Origin: Bacteroidetes bacterium UBA6183
Lineage (GTDB): Bacteria; Bacteroidota; Bacteroidia; UKL13-3
Reading direction: 5' to 3'
Length of the DNA: 64,000 bases
Assembly: GCA_002422865.1 (NCBI GenBank)
Contig: DITN01000036.1
Coordinates: 30,833 to 94,832 of the forward strand
Shown: positions 1 through 8,378 of the stretch, piece after piece
Layout of the letters: each line of letters begins with the position of its first letter
How positions within the stretch are numbered: the first letter of the stretch is position 1
The notes under the pieces: model-generated
The model's input: the letters and a program-made list of their open reading frames with translations, nothing else
Databases searched by the model: none
What the model was told of the DNA's origin: nothing
Program-made: the position numbers and the translations under genes

Positions 1-1573
1 CATGAAGAAACTCTCTTTCGCCATTCGATTTTAGATTATCTGTAGTTTTACCTTCAATAATTGCTACATGTAGCACATTGTTATCACCGGTAATGTTAAC
101 TGCTGATTTTAATTTAATATCAGCTGTAACTGTTTTTCCAAAAACTTTGTAAGTAGCATCAATTTCAATTTCAGAAGGAACTGCTTGGAACTGGTTAAAT
201 ATCGCGTTAGTGAAAGATGATGCATTTTGGTCCCATTTACCATCAACTTCCATTCTAGGAATTGAATTGATTGCATAATAATTTCTTCTAGCTACACTCT
301 CTGTGGTTGAATATGGATCACCTGTACCAGGAAAATCTTGTTGATATTTAATAGATGTAAATAAGTTTTTATCTCTAGCTGCAACTACACTTTTGTAATT
401 TGCATTACCTGGAGCACAAGGACCACAAGTTGAAGATGAGAAAATTTCATGTAGTGATTTACGTAGGTTTTCTGCAATAATGACATATTTGGTCAAAGCA
501 TCGTTTGATGTAACTTCATCCGCACCACCATTAATATTGGTAGCCCATACTTTTAACATTTTTGAACCATCCGCATTACTCACTAATGGGGTTGGGTGAG
601 TGAATTCATAAGAACCTCCACTTGCAGCAATGTTTAATCCTGTTAGATTGGCTGATACTACTGCTTCTGTTTCGAATTGGTAGTTAATTGTTAATGAAGT
701 AACAGTCTCGCTACCCAAGTTTCTTAAACTACCATAAATTTTTGTTGGTTTGTTTAAACCAAGTGCTTCGTTATTTACTAGGAAAACTGATAAATCTTTC
801 GCTGGTTGAGCACCACTGAAAAACTCATAATATTTGTTATCGGAAGCGTCAAACAAATTGGTTTGGAAATTATTAGCACCCACGTTTGGTGATCCGGCAA
901 CATTGTACGCTGTAGTACTGTTTATCTGCATACCAGCTGATATCTTTACATTATTACCACAAATTCCAGTTGCAGAAGTACAAAGCGTTTTCATGTCAAC
1001 AATGTAAAATTTATTGGAGGTCTCCTCCAGTACAACTGCCCAATATGTCCAACCTGTAGAAATGTTAGGCTCAGAGAACATGTTATATTGAATCCAAAAT
1101 TGTCTATTTGGTGATGTACCTATTGTTTTAGTAATAATTGAACTATTATAAGTTGTAGTACCACTAACCCAACTTGATGGCTTTACACCCAAAACATTTA
1201 TTGAGTTATCAGGCACTGCAGCGCTTGGTAATGTTGTATTACCATAAGCAGGAAGTACAGTTGATGCTGTATCAAACGTAACACTACCAGAGTTTGAGGC
1301 CTTAAAATGTGTGTAAGCATTCCCATTGAATGTAAAAGAGAAAGGTAATTGAGTAGATGCAGTGTATGTCGCAGCTGCTGTTCCGTTACCTGTCCAAAGT
1401 GATACCCAACCATTTGATAATGGTCCACCTGTTGCAGTGGCAGGATTCTCGCCTTCAGCATTTAATCCTTTCGGATTTCCGCCTGCAATACCTAATGCGT
1501 AGTATTGAGCATTGGCATTGTTCGCAAAAAGAAGCAATGCTCCCGTTGCTAATGATAGTAATTGTTTTTTCAT
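1..1573 (-). CDS. Omp28-related secreted protein with CGPC thioredoxin-like motif (partial, C-terminus outside window)
   Basis: Reading the minus strand from the ATG at 1571-1573 gives 524 codons with no stop before the window edge, so the C-terminus is missing. The product starts with a signal peptide (basic MKKQ, hydrophobic stretch, then NANAQ, residues 1-23). It continues as a Ser/Thr/Asn-rich secreted domain. At about residue 383 it has SSSTCGPCAPGN, a CxxC motif in the place where Omp28-type proteins of Bacteroidota carry a thioredoxin-fold active-site signature. The following segment (KNLFTSIKYQ, then IPRMEVDGKW) fits a thioredoxin-like fold with the Pro-containing loop. Known: Omp28-related proteins are surface or outer-membrane proteins, often with a T9SS tail; that tail would lie beyond base 1. 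The function is not established; the redox role is an inference from CGPC. The short frames in other phases over this stretch are shadows. Confidence 0.8.
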   Translation of the reverse strand, partial: MKKQLLSLATGALLLFANNANAQYYALGIAGGNPKGLNAEGENPATATGGPLSNGWVSLWTGNGTAAATYTASTQLPFSFTFNGNAYTHFKASNSGSVTFDTASTVLPAYGNTTLPSAAVPDNSINVLGVKPSSWVSGTTTYNSSIITKTIGTSPNRQFWIQYNMFSEPNISTGWTYWAVVLEETSNKFYIVDMKTLCTSATGICGNNVKISAGMQINSTTAYNVAGSPNVGANNFQTNLFDASDNKYYEFFSGAQPAKDLSVFLVNNEALGLNKPTKIYGSLRNLGSETVTSLTINYQFETEAVVSANLTGLNIAASGGSYEFTHPTPLVSNADGSKMLKVWATNINGGADEVTSNDALTKYVIIAENLRKSLHEIFSSSTCGPCAPGNANYKSVVAARDKNLFTSIKYQQDFPGTGDPYSTTESVARRNYYAINSIPRMEVDGKWDQNASSFTNAIFNQFQAVPSEIEIDATYKVFGKTVTADIKLKSAVNITGDNNVLHVAIIEGKTTDNLKSNGEREFLH

Positions 1574-1733
1574 AATATGTGTTTAAATGATTTGATTTCT
1601 AGTATGCATATTTAGTGATTAATTTAGCAAAAGGCAACAAATAATTTACTCAACTAATAAAAAGAGAATATTAAGTTTAAATAGCTTGAATAAGTGGCAT
1701 TAAAATTGTTATTTCGTAGTATAAAATTTTACC

Positions 1734-2420
1734 ATGAAAAAACTTGTATACATACTTGGACTAATTTTTACAATAGGTAGTGCTTCTGCCCAAATGTCCT
1801 TTAACAACAAAAATGTGAGTGTGAGTGGATGGGGGAGCGATTTAGAACCTAAAGACGCACAATGTGTAATGACCAACAATTCATCAACTTCAGCCGACTC
1901 TATGATTAATTGGTCGATTGTAACTTTTGATATTCCAAGTGGATGGCAGTTTGATTTCTGTGACCCATATGATTGCATTGTGAACCTTGGTTTAGGCTTT
2001 TCCAGCACTTTTAAACTTAAAGTTGGTGCGTCAGGGCCGTTAAAGGGACAATTTTACACTAAAGGAAATGCAGGAAACGCAACAATCAAAATCCGTTTAG
2101 CTTATGCCAACGGATCGCATGATGCAGATACCATTACTTTGATGGCTAAAGGTTGGGCAACCGGTTTAAGCAACCTAAAAAAACAAAGTGAAGTTACTTT
2201 CTTCCCTAATCCTGCAAAAGACTTGATTACTTTAAAATACCCAACAACTAAAGCAATTGATGTAACTGTTTACAACGTTTTAGGTGCAAAAGTAAAATCA
2301 TTTACACACAGTAGTAATGAAACATCGCTAAACATTAGTGATTTGGAAAAAGGATTATACTTCATTAGGTTTAATGATAACGGAAACATAGTCTCTAAAT
2401 CATTCACTAAATCTGAATAA
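1734..2420 (+). CDS. Secreted protein with T9SS type A C-terminal sorting domain
   Basis: This 228-residue protein has a clear signal peptide (MKKLVYILGLIFTIGSASAQ) and a small beta-rich domain of about 120 residues with a Cys near residue 44 and a CDPYDC motif near residue 76, so disulfides in the exported protein are likely. From residue ~158 the sequence FFPNPAKDLITL... VYNVLGAKV... LNISDLEKGLYFIRF is a textbook Por secretion-system C-terminal sorting domain, which directs export through the type IX system and attachment or release at the cell surface. The N-terminal domain is not one I can name. It is transcribed alone, divergent from the Omp28-like gene, and is followed by a strong terminator. 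Confidence 0.85.
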   Translation: MKKLVYILGLIFTIGSASAQMSFNNKNVSVSGWGSDLEPKDAQCVMTNNSSTSADSMINWSIVTFDIPSGWQFDFCDPYDCIVNLGLGFSSTFKLKVGASGPLKGQFYTKGNAGNATIKIRLAYANGSHDADTITLMAKGWATGLSNLKKQSEVTFFPNPAKDLITLKYPTTKAIDVTVYNVLGAKVKSFTHSSNETSLNISDLEKGLYFIRFNDNGNIVSKSFTKSE

Positions 2421-2440
2421 CTATCTACTAAAAAATACAA

Positions 2441-2464
2441 AGCCGCTTTGGGCGGCTTTTTTTA
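2441..2464 (+). terminator. Rho-independent terminator after the T9SS cargo gene
   Basis: AGCCGC, a 5-base loop, then GCGGCT followed by seven T. It lies 20 bases after the stop codon at 2420. Confidence 0.85.
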
Positions 2465-2490
2465 TGCCCTTAACTTAAATAGCAGGCAAT

Positions 2491-2520
2491 AAAAAAAGCC
2501 CTTCCAGATAGAAGGGCTTT
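2491..2520 (-). terminator. Terminator of tRNA-Cys
   Basis: AAAGCCCTTC / GAAGGGCTTT inverted repeat with a 6-base loop. On the minus strand it ends in a run of T and directly follows the tRNA 3' end. Confidence 0.8.
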
Positions 2521-2593
2521 GGAGGTATTGAGCGGATTCGAACCGCTGTAGCAGCTTTTGCAGAGCTGAGCCTAGCCTCTCGGCCACAATACC
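2520..2593 (-). tRNA. tRNA-Cys (anticodon GCA)
   Basis: The minus strand folds into a complete cloverleaf. The acceptor stem is GGTATTG/CAATACC, the anticodon stem CAGCT/AGCTG has loop CTGCAAA (anticodon GCA), and the T arm AGCGG/CCGCT has loop TTCGAAT. The discriminator base is U, as expected for tRNA-Cys, and CCA is encoded (2520-2522). It stands alone; the last base of the CCA touches the terminator stem. Confidence 0.95.
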
Positions 2594-2725
2594 ATTTACA
2601 GTTGGCAAATATACACATTATTATAACTACACAAATTTAAACTTGAAGAATTTCTCCAATTTTAGTTTAAATTATGAGTATAAACGAATTACTTTGCATC
2701 AATCAATCTAATCATCATTACAAAA

Positions 2726-3226
2726 ATGAAAAAAGTACTTTATTTAGCGTTAGCCTCTCTTGCATTTGCATGCGGACAAAGCAACAATCAAACAGGCGCT
2801 CAAACCGACAGCACCGTTACGGAACAAACTGTTGCTAAAACAGAAAATTTTGGTGATCCAATAACTGCTGATAGCGCAATATCTATCGAGGAAATGAAAA
2901 CTTTAATGGGTGACAAAAAAGAATTAGCAGTTAAAGTTACTGCCCCTGTTGATGCCGTTTGCCAGAAAAAAGGTTGCTGGATGGAATTAAAAGCCGCAGA
3001 CGGAACCACTATGCGTGTTACCTTTAAAGATTACGGTTTTTTTGTACCCAAAGATTGTAATGGCAAAACTGCTACTGTTTTGGGTGTAGCTAAAGTAGAA
3101 GAAACATCAATAGCCGATTTAAAAGAATATGCTAAAGATGATGGACAAGGTGAAGCAGAGATTGCAGCTATTACTGAGCCTAAAAAAGAGTTAGTATTTG
3201 AAGCAAGTGGTGTAATCTTACAATAA
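2726..3226 (+). CDS. DUF4920 lipoprotein
   Basis: A 166-residue lipoprotein. The signal peptide ends in a lipobox LAFAC, with the acylated Cys at residue 16, followed by a polar Ser/Thr/Gln linker. The core matches the DUF4920 family: PVDAVCQKKGCWMEL, then MRVTFKDYGFFVPKD, then GKTATVLGVAKVEE, ending EASGVIL. The C-x4-CW pair is invariant in what I know of this family and could bind metal or form a disulfide. The stop codon overlaps the ATG of the next gene by one base (TAATG), so the two are translated as a pair. The function is unknown; the partner is a heme-type lipoprotein, which suggests a periplasmic redox or metal role (inference). Confidence 0.85.
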   Translation: MKKVLYLALASLAFACGQSNNQTGAQTDSTVTEQTVAKTENFGDPITADSAISIEEMKTLMGDKKELAVKVTAPVDAVCQKKGCWMELKAADGTTMRVTFKDYGFFVPKDCNGKTATVLGVAKVEETSIADLKEYAKDDGQGEAEIAAITEPKKELVFEASGVILQ

Positions 3227-3729
3227 TGAATGTTAAAACCACCCTTACAACACTTTGTTTATTGATAGCTTTTGTGGTGGCGTTTGTTGCTTGCAATGAG
3301 ACCAAAACTTCTCCAAAACAAGAAGCATCTGTAACAGCAGACTCAGCGTTAAACGATTCTGCAGCATCGTGTGATGCTCCTTCCTCTACCCGTTATCCAA
3401 ACCAAGACAAGCCTATGGCTTTGATGATGCGCCAAATGGCAGATAATGCTCAGAAAATGAAAAATAAATTGGAAGCAGGAGAAAAAATTGATGCAGGAAC
3501 ATTTCCATTTATTCGTTTTCATTTGGTAGAACCAACAGACCCAAATGTGTTGCAACCTCAGTTTTATGAAAATGCACGTGTGTTTCAAGTAGCTCATAAA
3601 GCATTGGTAAATGCACCGTTAGAAAAACAAAAAGAAATGTACACCGCATATATTAATCAGTGCATTAATTGTCACCAAACGTATTGCAGTGGACCATTGA
3701 AAAGAATTAGAAAATTAGTATTAAACTAA
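3226..3729 (+). CDS. Lipoprotein with C-terminal CxxCH heme-binding motif (cytochrome c'-like)
   Basis: A 167-residue protein with a lipobox AFVAC (Cys ~23), then a Ser/Asp-rich linker, then a mainly helical domain. Near the C-terminus it has CINCHQTYC, a c-type heme attachment site. A single CxxCH close to the C-terminus of a ~120-residue helical domain is the arrangement of class II (c'-type) cytochromes; this fold assignment is an inference. The start overlaps the stop of the DUF4920 gene. It probably carries electrons or senses gas at the periplasmic face of a membrane. It is followed by a shared terminator. Confidence 0.75.
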   Translation: MNVKTTLTTLCLLIAFVVAFVACNETKTSPKQEASVTADSALNDSAASCDAPSSTRYPNQDKPMALMMRQMADNAQKMKNKLEAGEKIDAGTFPFIRFHLVEPTDPNVLQPQFYENARVFQVAHKALVNAPLEKQKEMYTAYINQCINCHQTYCSGPLKRIRKLVLN

Positions 3730-3750
3730 ACACTAAAACATCAAACAATA

Positions 3751-3787
3751 AAAAATCCCCACTAACTTAAGTCAGTGGGGATTTTTT
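3751..3787. terminator. Bidirectional terminator between the heme lipoprotein gene and pdhB
   Basis: AAAAATCCCCACT / AGTGGGGATTTTT arms with a 10-base loop, A-tract on one side and T-tract on the other. It serves the convergent genes ending at 3729 and 3806. Confidence 0.9.
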
Positions 3788-3805
3788 GTTTAATATCTAC
3801 TTCTG

Positions 3806-4783
3806 TTATCTATACATTACGGATTTAACAGCCTTAACCACCTTGTCAACACTAGGTAAAAAAGCCTGCACAAAAGTTGGGGCATAACCTAAAGGTGTAT
3901 CTTCCGTTGTAACACGTCTGATAGGAGCATCCAAGTAATCAAATGCATTTTTTTGCACCATGTAAGTAATTTCACTGCTAATACTAGCCAATGGCCAAGC
4001 CTCTTCAACTATTACTAGGCGATTGGTTTTCTTTACCGATTCAACAACGGTATCATAATCTATCGGACGAACAGTACGTAAGTCAATCACCTCAACACTA
4101 ATTCCATCTTTAGCTAACTCTTCAGCAGCTTGATAAACAACTTTAATAATTTTACCAAAGCTTACGATTGTTACATCTGTTCCTTCACGTTTTATATCCG
4201 CTTTCCCAATTGGTAAATAATATTCTTCCTCCGGTACTTCTCCTTTATCACCATACATCTGCTCACTTTCCATAAAAATAACAGGGTCGTTATCCAATAT
4301 GGCCGATTTTAATAAACCTTTTGCATCATAAGGATTTGATGGCACAACCACTTTTAAACCCGGGCAGTTTGCGTACCAATTTTCAAAAGCTTGAGAGTGT
4401 TGCGCACCTAATTGGCCCGCTGAGCCTGTTGGACCACGAAAAACCATTGGGATATTAAATTGGCCGCCACTCATTTGGTACATTTTAGCAGCTGCATTAA
4501 TCACTTGATCTATCGCTACCAAACTAAAATTAAAAGTCATGAACTCAACGATCGGCCTCAAGCCATTCATTGCAGCACCAACACCAATACCTGCAAAACC
4601 TAATTCTGCTATTGGTGTATCTATAATTCTTTTCGCACCAAATTCTTCAAGCATACCTTGACTAACTTTATAGGCACCATTGTACTCGGCTACTTCTTCA
4701 CCCAATAAAAAAATATTAGGGTCTTTGCGCATTTCTTCGCTTAATGCTTCGCGCAAAGCTTCTCTAAATTGAATTGATCTCAT
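3806..4783 (-). CDS. pdhB: Pyruvate dehydrogenase E1 component, beta subunit
   Basis: This 325-residue protein aligns from end to end with E1-beta of the pyruvate dehydrogenase complex. Visible landmarks are LLGEEVAEYNGAYKVSQG (E29/E30 region), the TPIAELGFAGIGVGAA thiamine-pyrophosphate contact loop with E60, GQLGAQHSQAFENW with the active-site His129, and the C-terminal transketolase domain with EEAWPLASISSEI. With the alpha subunit (not in this window) it decarboxylates pyruvate and loads acetyl onto the lipoyl E2. It is a single gene here, with a TATTTTTG minus-7 element at 4800-4807 on the minus strand. A separate E2-type gene at 19000 is more like branched-chain or generic 2-oxoacid E2 and is not linked. 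Confidence 0.93.
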   Translation of the reverse strand: MRSIQFREALREALSEEMRKDPNIFLLGEEVAEYNGAYKVSQGMLEEFGAKRIIDTPIAELGFAGIGVGAAMNGLRPIVEFMTFNFSLVAIDQVINAAAKMYQMSGGQFNIPMVFRGPTGSAGQLGAQHSQAFENWYANCPGLKVVVPSNPYDAKGLLKSAILDNDPVIFMESEQMYGDKGEVPEEEYYLPIGKADIKREGTDVTIVSFGKIIKVVYQAAEELAKDGISVEVIDLRTVRPIDYDTVVESVKKTNRLVIVEEAWPLASISSEITYMVQKNAFDYLDAPIRRVTTEDTPLGYAPTFVQAFLPSVDKVVKAVKSVMYR

Positions 4784-4799
4784 TGCGTTTTATTTCCTG

Positions 4800-4807
4800 C
4801 AAAAATA
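4800..4807 (-). promoter_or_regulatory. pdhB minus-7 element TATTTTTG
   Basis: Matches the Bacteroidota TAnnTTTG minus-7 consensus, 16 bases upstream of the pdhB ATG. Confidence 0.5.
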
Positions 4808-4926
4808 TAAGGTTTATTAAGCTTTCAAAACGTTTAAATTTTATAATCTTAGGTTTATTTTTTGAGGCCAGTATTACCTGGCGCACAATTAATTACCTAA
4901 AAAAAAGTTCCTTACCCTTAACTGTT

Positions 4927-5607
4927 TTAAAATGCTATGGATAGTTTAACCTCCAATTGGTTTGATTTTAAGGACATTGATAACGGAATTTCGAGAAAGG
5001 TACATAGCGTTTTTACCGTCCAAAGACCGGGTTGGTCAGGCATGTTATTGATGTTAGGTATATCGGAGTTATTTACAAAATCAATGGTCTCTTCAGATGG
5101 AATTTCTGAACACACATTGGTCAAGGTTAACTGAATGGTATTATTAGAACCTTTTGTAAGATTTACGAGCACATACTCACCAACAGGAGTAAATTCTATA
5201 ATGTTTAATAGCAGGTTTTTTAAAATGCTTTGTAACATTACTTTATCTGCTTTTACCATAACATTGTCGTTCAGCTCTAACATTAAATCAAGATGTTGTT
5301 TTTCAACTTCATTGCTAAAGTAATTAAGCTCATCTTTTATCAAATCGGCCAAATCTACATTTTGCGGAACAGGGGTAATGTTTTCGGTATAAAACTTAAG
5401 CCACCAAGCGAGGTTCTCGCTGCGCAACAAAGCTTTTTTTGAAAGTTGATGAACGATTTGTATGTAGCTTTTTTTGTCGTCATCTACCAATTTATCAAAA
5501 TGATTGGCCAATAGGTCGGAAAACCCAATAATACCATTAAAAGGATTACGCACATGGTGCGTTAACCGTGATAGCAATTGTTTATCTACAGTGGCCATTG
5601 AGTTCAT
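4927..5607 (-). CDS. Small soluble histidine kinase-like protein (degenerate ATPase domain)
   Basis: This 226-residue protein has no sensor or membrane domain. It starts almost directly with a HisKA dimerisation helix: LLSRLTHHVRNPFNGIIGF, phospho-acceptor probably H17. A HATPase-like half follows. The N box is present but altered (SILKNLLLNIIEFTP; the usual acidic or polar residue after NLL.N is Ile). The DxGxGI G1 box and the GxGLxL G2 box are not recognisable, only PGLWTVKTL. It may therefore bind ATP poorly or act as a phosphotransfer partner. The ATG is immediately adjacent to the stop of the LytTR regulator gene upstream (5608), so the two are surely co-transcribed and probably work as a pair. 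Confidence 0.75.
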   Translation of the reverse strand: MNSMATVDKQLLSRLTHHVRNPFNGIIGFSDLLANHFDKLVDDDKKSYIQIVHQLSKKALLRSENLAWWLKFYTENITPVPQNVDLADLIKDELNYFSNEVEKQHLDLMLELNDNVMVKADKVMLQSILKNLLLNIIEFTPVGEYVLVNLTKGSNNTIQLTLTNVCSEIPSEETIDFVNNSDIPNINNMPDQPGLWTVKTLCTFLEIPLSMSLKSNQLEVKLSIAF

Positions 5608-6375
5608 TTAAAGCGTTGATGTTAGCTTAAATTTATTTTTGATAATTGAAAAATAGTTTCGGCTAACCTCGAACGGTTGGTCGACTCCCTTTAGATATAA
5701 AATGCCCGTGTCATAAGTGCCTCTTTCAATTTTTAATACATTATGCAGGTTTACTATGGTTGATCTGTGCACGCGGAAAAAATCATCTTGAGGCAGTTTA
5801 TCTTCCCAAAGTTTAATTAATCCATACGTAGTAAAAGAGGTACCATCATTAAGCGCAACATAGGTATAATTTCCCTTTGCCTCTATAAAATTAATATCTT
5901 TAATTTTAATGAATTTCATCTCGTTATCAATATTCATTAAAACCATGTTATCTATACCAAACTTTGATGAGTGTTTAGCCGGCTTTTCTTCAAAATCAGC
6001 ATCCTCAGCATCTTCAAACACATCCAAACGACTAAGCGCCTTTTTCAACCTATCGAAGCTAATTGGCTTAACTATGTAATCTATAGTATTATATTCAAAT
6101 GCTTTAACGGCAAAATCAGGAAATGCTGTAATAAATAACACCTTGGTTTTAGGACCAACATATTTGATTAAATCCAATGCATTCGCCCCTTTTAAATCAA
6201 TATCCATAAATACCAAGTCTACCTTGGGATTACTTTTGATTAAAGACTCAGCATCTTTTATGTTAGATGCTTCACCCAGAAGTTCGATGTATGAAAAATC
6301 TTTTAAAAACTCTTTCAGAAGCGTTACCGATGAGGCGTCATCTTCAATGATTAAGGCATTAATAGTAGTTACCAT
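5608..6375 (-). CDS. LytTR-family response regulator
   Basis: I start this at the ATG at 6373-6375, giving 255 residues beginning MVTTINALIIEDD; the frame stays open further up but the extra 21 residues are not part of a receiver domain. The N-terminal receiver has acidic residues E11-D13, phospho-Asp D58 in VFMDIDLKG, and the conserved Thr (FITAFP) and Lys (IVKPI). The C-terminal LytTR DNA-binding domain has DINFIEAKGNYTYV, FFRVHRSTIVNLHNV and a basic end. It is followed without gap by the small kinase gene. It is a paralogue of the regulator at 7430-8167; the two flank the methyltransferase gene. Confidence 0.9.
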   Translation of the reverse strand: MVTTINALIIEDDASSVTLLKEFLKDFSYIELLGEASNIKDAESLIKSNPKVDLVFMDIDLKGANALDLIKYVGPKTKVLFITAFPDFAVKAFEYNTIDYIVKPISFDRLKKALSRLDVFEDAEDADFEEKPAKHSSKFGIDNMVLMNIDNEMKFIKIKDINFIEAKGNYTYVALNDGTSFTTYGLIKLWEDKLPQDDFFRVHRSTIVNLHNVLKIERGTYDTGILYLKGVDQPFEVSRNYFSIIKNKFKLTSTL

Positions 6376-6494
6376 ATGACAATCACTTTTATAGTCCGTG
6401 AAGAAAATGATATTTATTGTACTATCAAAACAAAACAATTAAAAATATTAAAATAAACACACATTTATTGCAAATAAATAACACTTTATTCCCT

Positions 6495-6502
6495 TAAGTT
6501 TG
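6495..6502 (+). promoter_or_regulatory. Minus-7 element TAAGTTTG for the methyltransferase gene
   Basis: TAnnTTTG match 17 bases before the ATG at 6520. Confidence 0.5.
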
Positions 6503-6519
6503 CATTTTATATCTTAAAG

Positions 6520-7398
6520 ATGAACTTGTTTACTGCTGAAAACTGGAATGATTATGAGCTGCTTGATTGTGGCGACTTGGAAAAGTTGGAACGTTTTGGA
6601 AATGTTGTTTTACGCAGGCCTGAGCCGCAAGCACTTTGGCAAAAACAATACAGTGAACAAGAATGGAATAAACTTGCTGATGTAAAGTTTATACAGAAAG
6701 GCAGTCATGCAGGAGAATGGAAAAAAAACCGCGTTGTTCCGGATAAATGGCAAATAGGCTACAAACATCAAGATTTGGCTATTAAGTTTAACTTATCGTT
6801 AACATCATTTAAGCACGTAGGAATTTTTCCTGAGCAAGCTTTAAACTGGGATTTTATTTTTAGCACCATTAAAAATCTTAAAGTAGAACAACCACGCGTG
6901 CTTAATTTATTTGCCTACACAGGTGGCGCTTCGTTGGCAGCGAAAGCAGCAGGTGCAGATGTAACACATGTTGATAGCATCAAACAAGTTATCAATTGGA
7001 GCCGCGAAAACATGGAATCATCAAACTTAAAAGATATACGTTGGGTAGTTGAGGATGCATTAAAATTTGTGAAAAGAGAGGTTAAACGCGGAAAAAAATA
7101 CAATGGTATCATTTTAGACCCACCTGCCTATGGAATTGGCGCAAATGGTGAGCGTTGGAAACTGGAAGATTCTATTCACGAAATTTTAGCTGATATATCA
7201 AACCTGTTGGATGAAAAACACTTTTTAGTACTTAACGTATACTCTTTGGGATTAAGCCCATTAATATTGGAAAACTTGATTAAAACCAATTTTAAAAATG
7301 TAGAAAATCTAGATTTAGGAGAAGTGTATTTAAATGCACAAAGCGGTATCAAATTACCTCTTGGCATTTTGGCCCGATTTAACAATATCAATTCATAA
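6520..7398 (+). CDS. Class I SAM-dependent methyltransferase, RlmI/RlmK-like (rRNA cytosine-C5 type fold)
   Basis: 292 residues. The methyltransferase core shows the glycine-rich SAM loop VLNLFAYTGGASLAAKAAG (~residue 127), an acidic ribose-binding position in VTHVDSIKQVINWSREN, VVEDALKF, and the catalytic motif IILDPPAYGIG (~residue 195). This set matches the S-adenosylmethionine-dependent methyltransferase family that includes RlmI of 23S rRNA. The N-terminal part (residues 1-100) is short and lacks an obvious PUA domain, which is the usual form in Bacteroidota. The likely role is RNA methylation; the exact target cannot be told from the sequence. It stands alone between two LytTR regulators on the opposite strand. 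Confidence 0.8.
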   Translation: MNLFTAENWNDYELLDCGDLEKLERFGNVVLRRPEPQALWQKQYSEQEWNKLADVKFIQKGSHAGEWKKNRVVPDKWQIGYKHQDLAIKFNLSLTSFKHVGIFPEQALNWDFIFSTIKNLKVEQPRVLNLFAYTGGASLAAKAAGADVTHVDSIKQVINWSRENMESSNLKDIRWVVEDALKFVKREVKRGKKYNGIILDPPAYGIGANGERWKLEDSIHEILADISNLLDEKHFLVLNVYSLGLSPLILENLIKTNFKNVENLDLGEVYLNAQSGIKLPLGILARFNNINS

Positions 7399-7400
7399 AA

Positions 7401-7425
7401 AAATCCTGCTCACGCAGGATTTTAG
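7401..7425. terminator. Bidirectional terminator
   Basis: AAATCCTGC / GCAGGATTT arms with loop TCAC, between the convergent methyltransferase and LytTR genes. Confidence 0.8.
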
Positions 7426-7429
7426 TTTA

Positions 7430-8167
7430 TTACATTTTGTATTTCTTTTTAATTTGAAAGAAGAAGTTTCGGCTTATTTCAAAAGGCTTGTCGATACCTT
7501 TTAAATATAACCTTCCGGTATCATTTGCCCACTTCTCTATTTTCGTAACATTGTGCAAATTTACAATGGTTGAGCGATGAATTTGTATAAACAAATCTTC
7601 AGGCAATTTAGTATCCCAATTTTTAATGGAGTTATAGGTTACACTAAGTTTTCCATCAACCAAGTTAACTTTGGTGTAGTTTCCATAAGCCTCAATATAG
7701 TTGATGTCCTTTATGCGCACAAAACTCATCTTGTTGTCAAAACTTAAAAGTATGATATGATCAGCAGTGAACTTAGCATTATAATCATCCTCAAAAGTAG
7801 TATCTTCCCACTTATTGGTTACTTTCTCTATGGCTTTGGTTAACCGCTCTAAGCTAATTGGTTTAAGAAGATAATCAACAGCATTTAACTCAAAAGCTTT
7901 TATGGCGAAATCGGTATGAGATGTAATGAAAATAACCATCGGTTGATATCCAATGGTTTTTAGCAAATCTAAAGAGGTTAACCCATTTAAATCAACATCT
8001 AAAAACAAAAGATCGGGACGCTCTTCACTAATAATGTTTCTTGCTTCCTCAAAATCTGCTGCTTCACCAATTATTTGTATTTTGTCAAAAGTGCCCAATA
8101 GTTTCTTTAGGACAATACGCATACTGTCTACATCATCAACTATCACTGCTTTTATTATGTCTTTCAT
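7430..8167 (-). CDS. LytTR-family response regulator (paralogue of 5608-6375)
   Basis: 245 residues. Receiver domain with D11/D12, phospho-Asp D57 in LLFLDVDLNG, Thr/Ser in VIFITSHTDF and Lys in LLKPISLERL. The LytTR domain has DINYIEAYGNYTKV and FIQIHRSTIVNLHNVTKIE. It closely resembles the regulator at 5608-6375 over the whole length, including the C-terminal LKGIDKPFEISRNFF, so the two arose by duplication. No kinase gene abuts this copy. The small kinase at 4927 or a distant kinase could serve both (inference). Confidence 0.9.
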   Translation of the reverse strand: MKDIIKAVIVDDVDSMRIVLKKLLGTFDKIQIIGEAADFEEARNIISEERPDLLFLDVDLNGLTSLDLLKTIGYQPMVIFITSHTDFAIKAFELNAVDYLLKPISLERLTKAIEKVTNKWEDTTFEDDYNAKFTADHIILLSFDNKMSFVRIKDINYIEAYGNYTKVNLVDGKLSVTYNSIKNWDTKLPEDLFIQIHRSTIVNLHNVTKIEKWANDTGRLYLKGIDKPFEISRNFFFQIKKKYKM

Positions 8168-8288
8168 TTAACGTGTTTATTGTTTATGGGGTGGATAAAC
8201 ATCTGTTATTATTTTTAAGAATTGCTTGCCTTTTTGGGTTAATCGTTATTCTTAATGAGCGCAATATATAATTATTTACAAACAAAAA

Positions 8289-8314
8289 AACCTGCATGTT
8301 TTAACATACAGGTT
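8289..8314 (-). terminator. lysS terminator
   Basis: AACCTGCATGTT / AACATACAGGTT hairpin with one G.U pair; on the minus strand it runs into TTTTTTTG. It lies 65 bases after the lysS stop. Confidence 0.75.
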
Positions 8315-8378
8315 TATTTTTTTACCTTACTGAATATTTAATTGAGCAGTTGAATAACCAATTTAAAAGGCAGTTATG

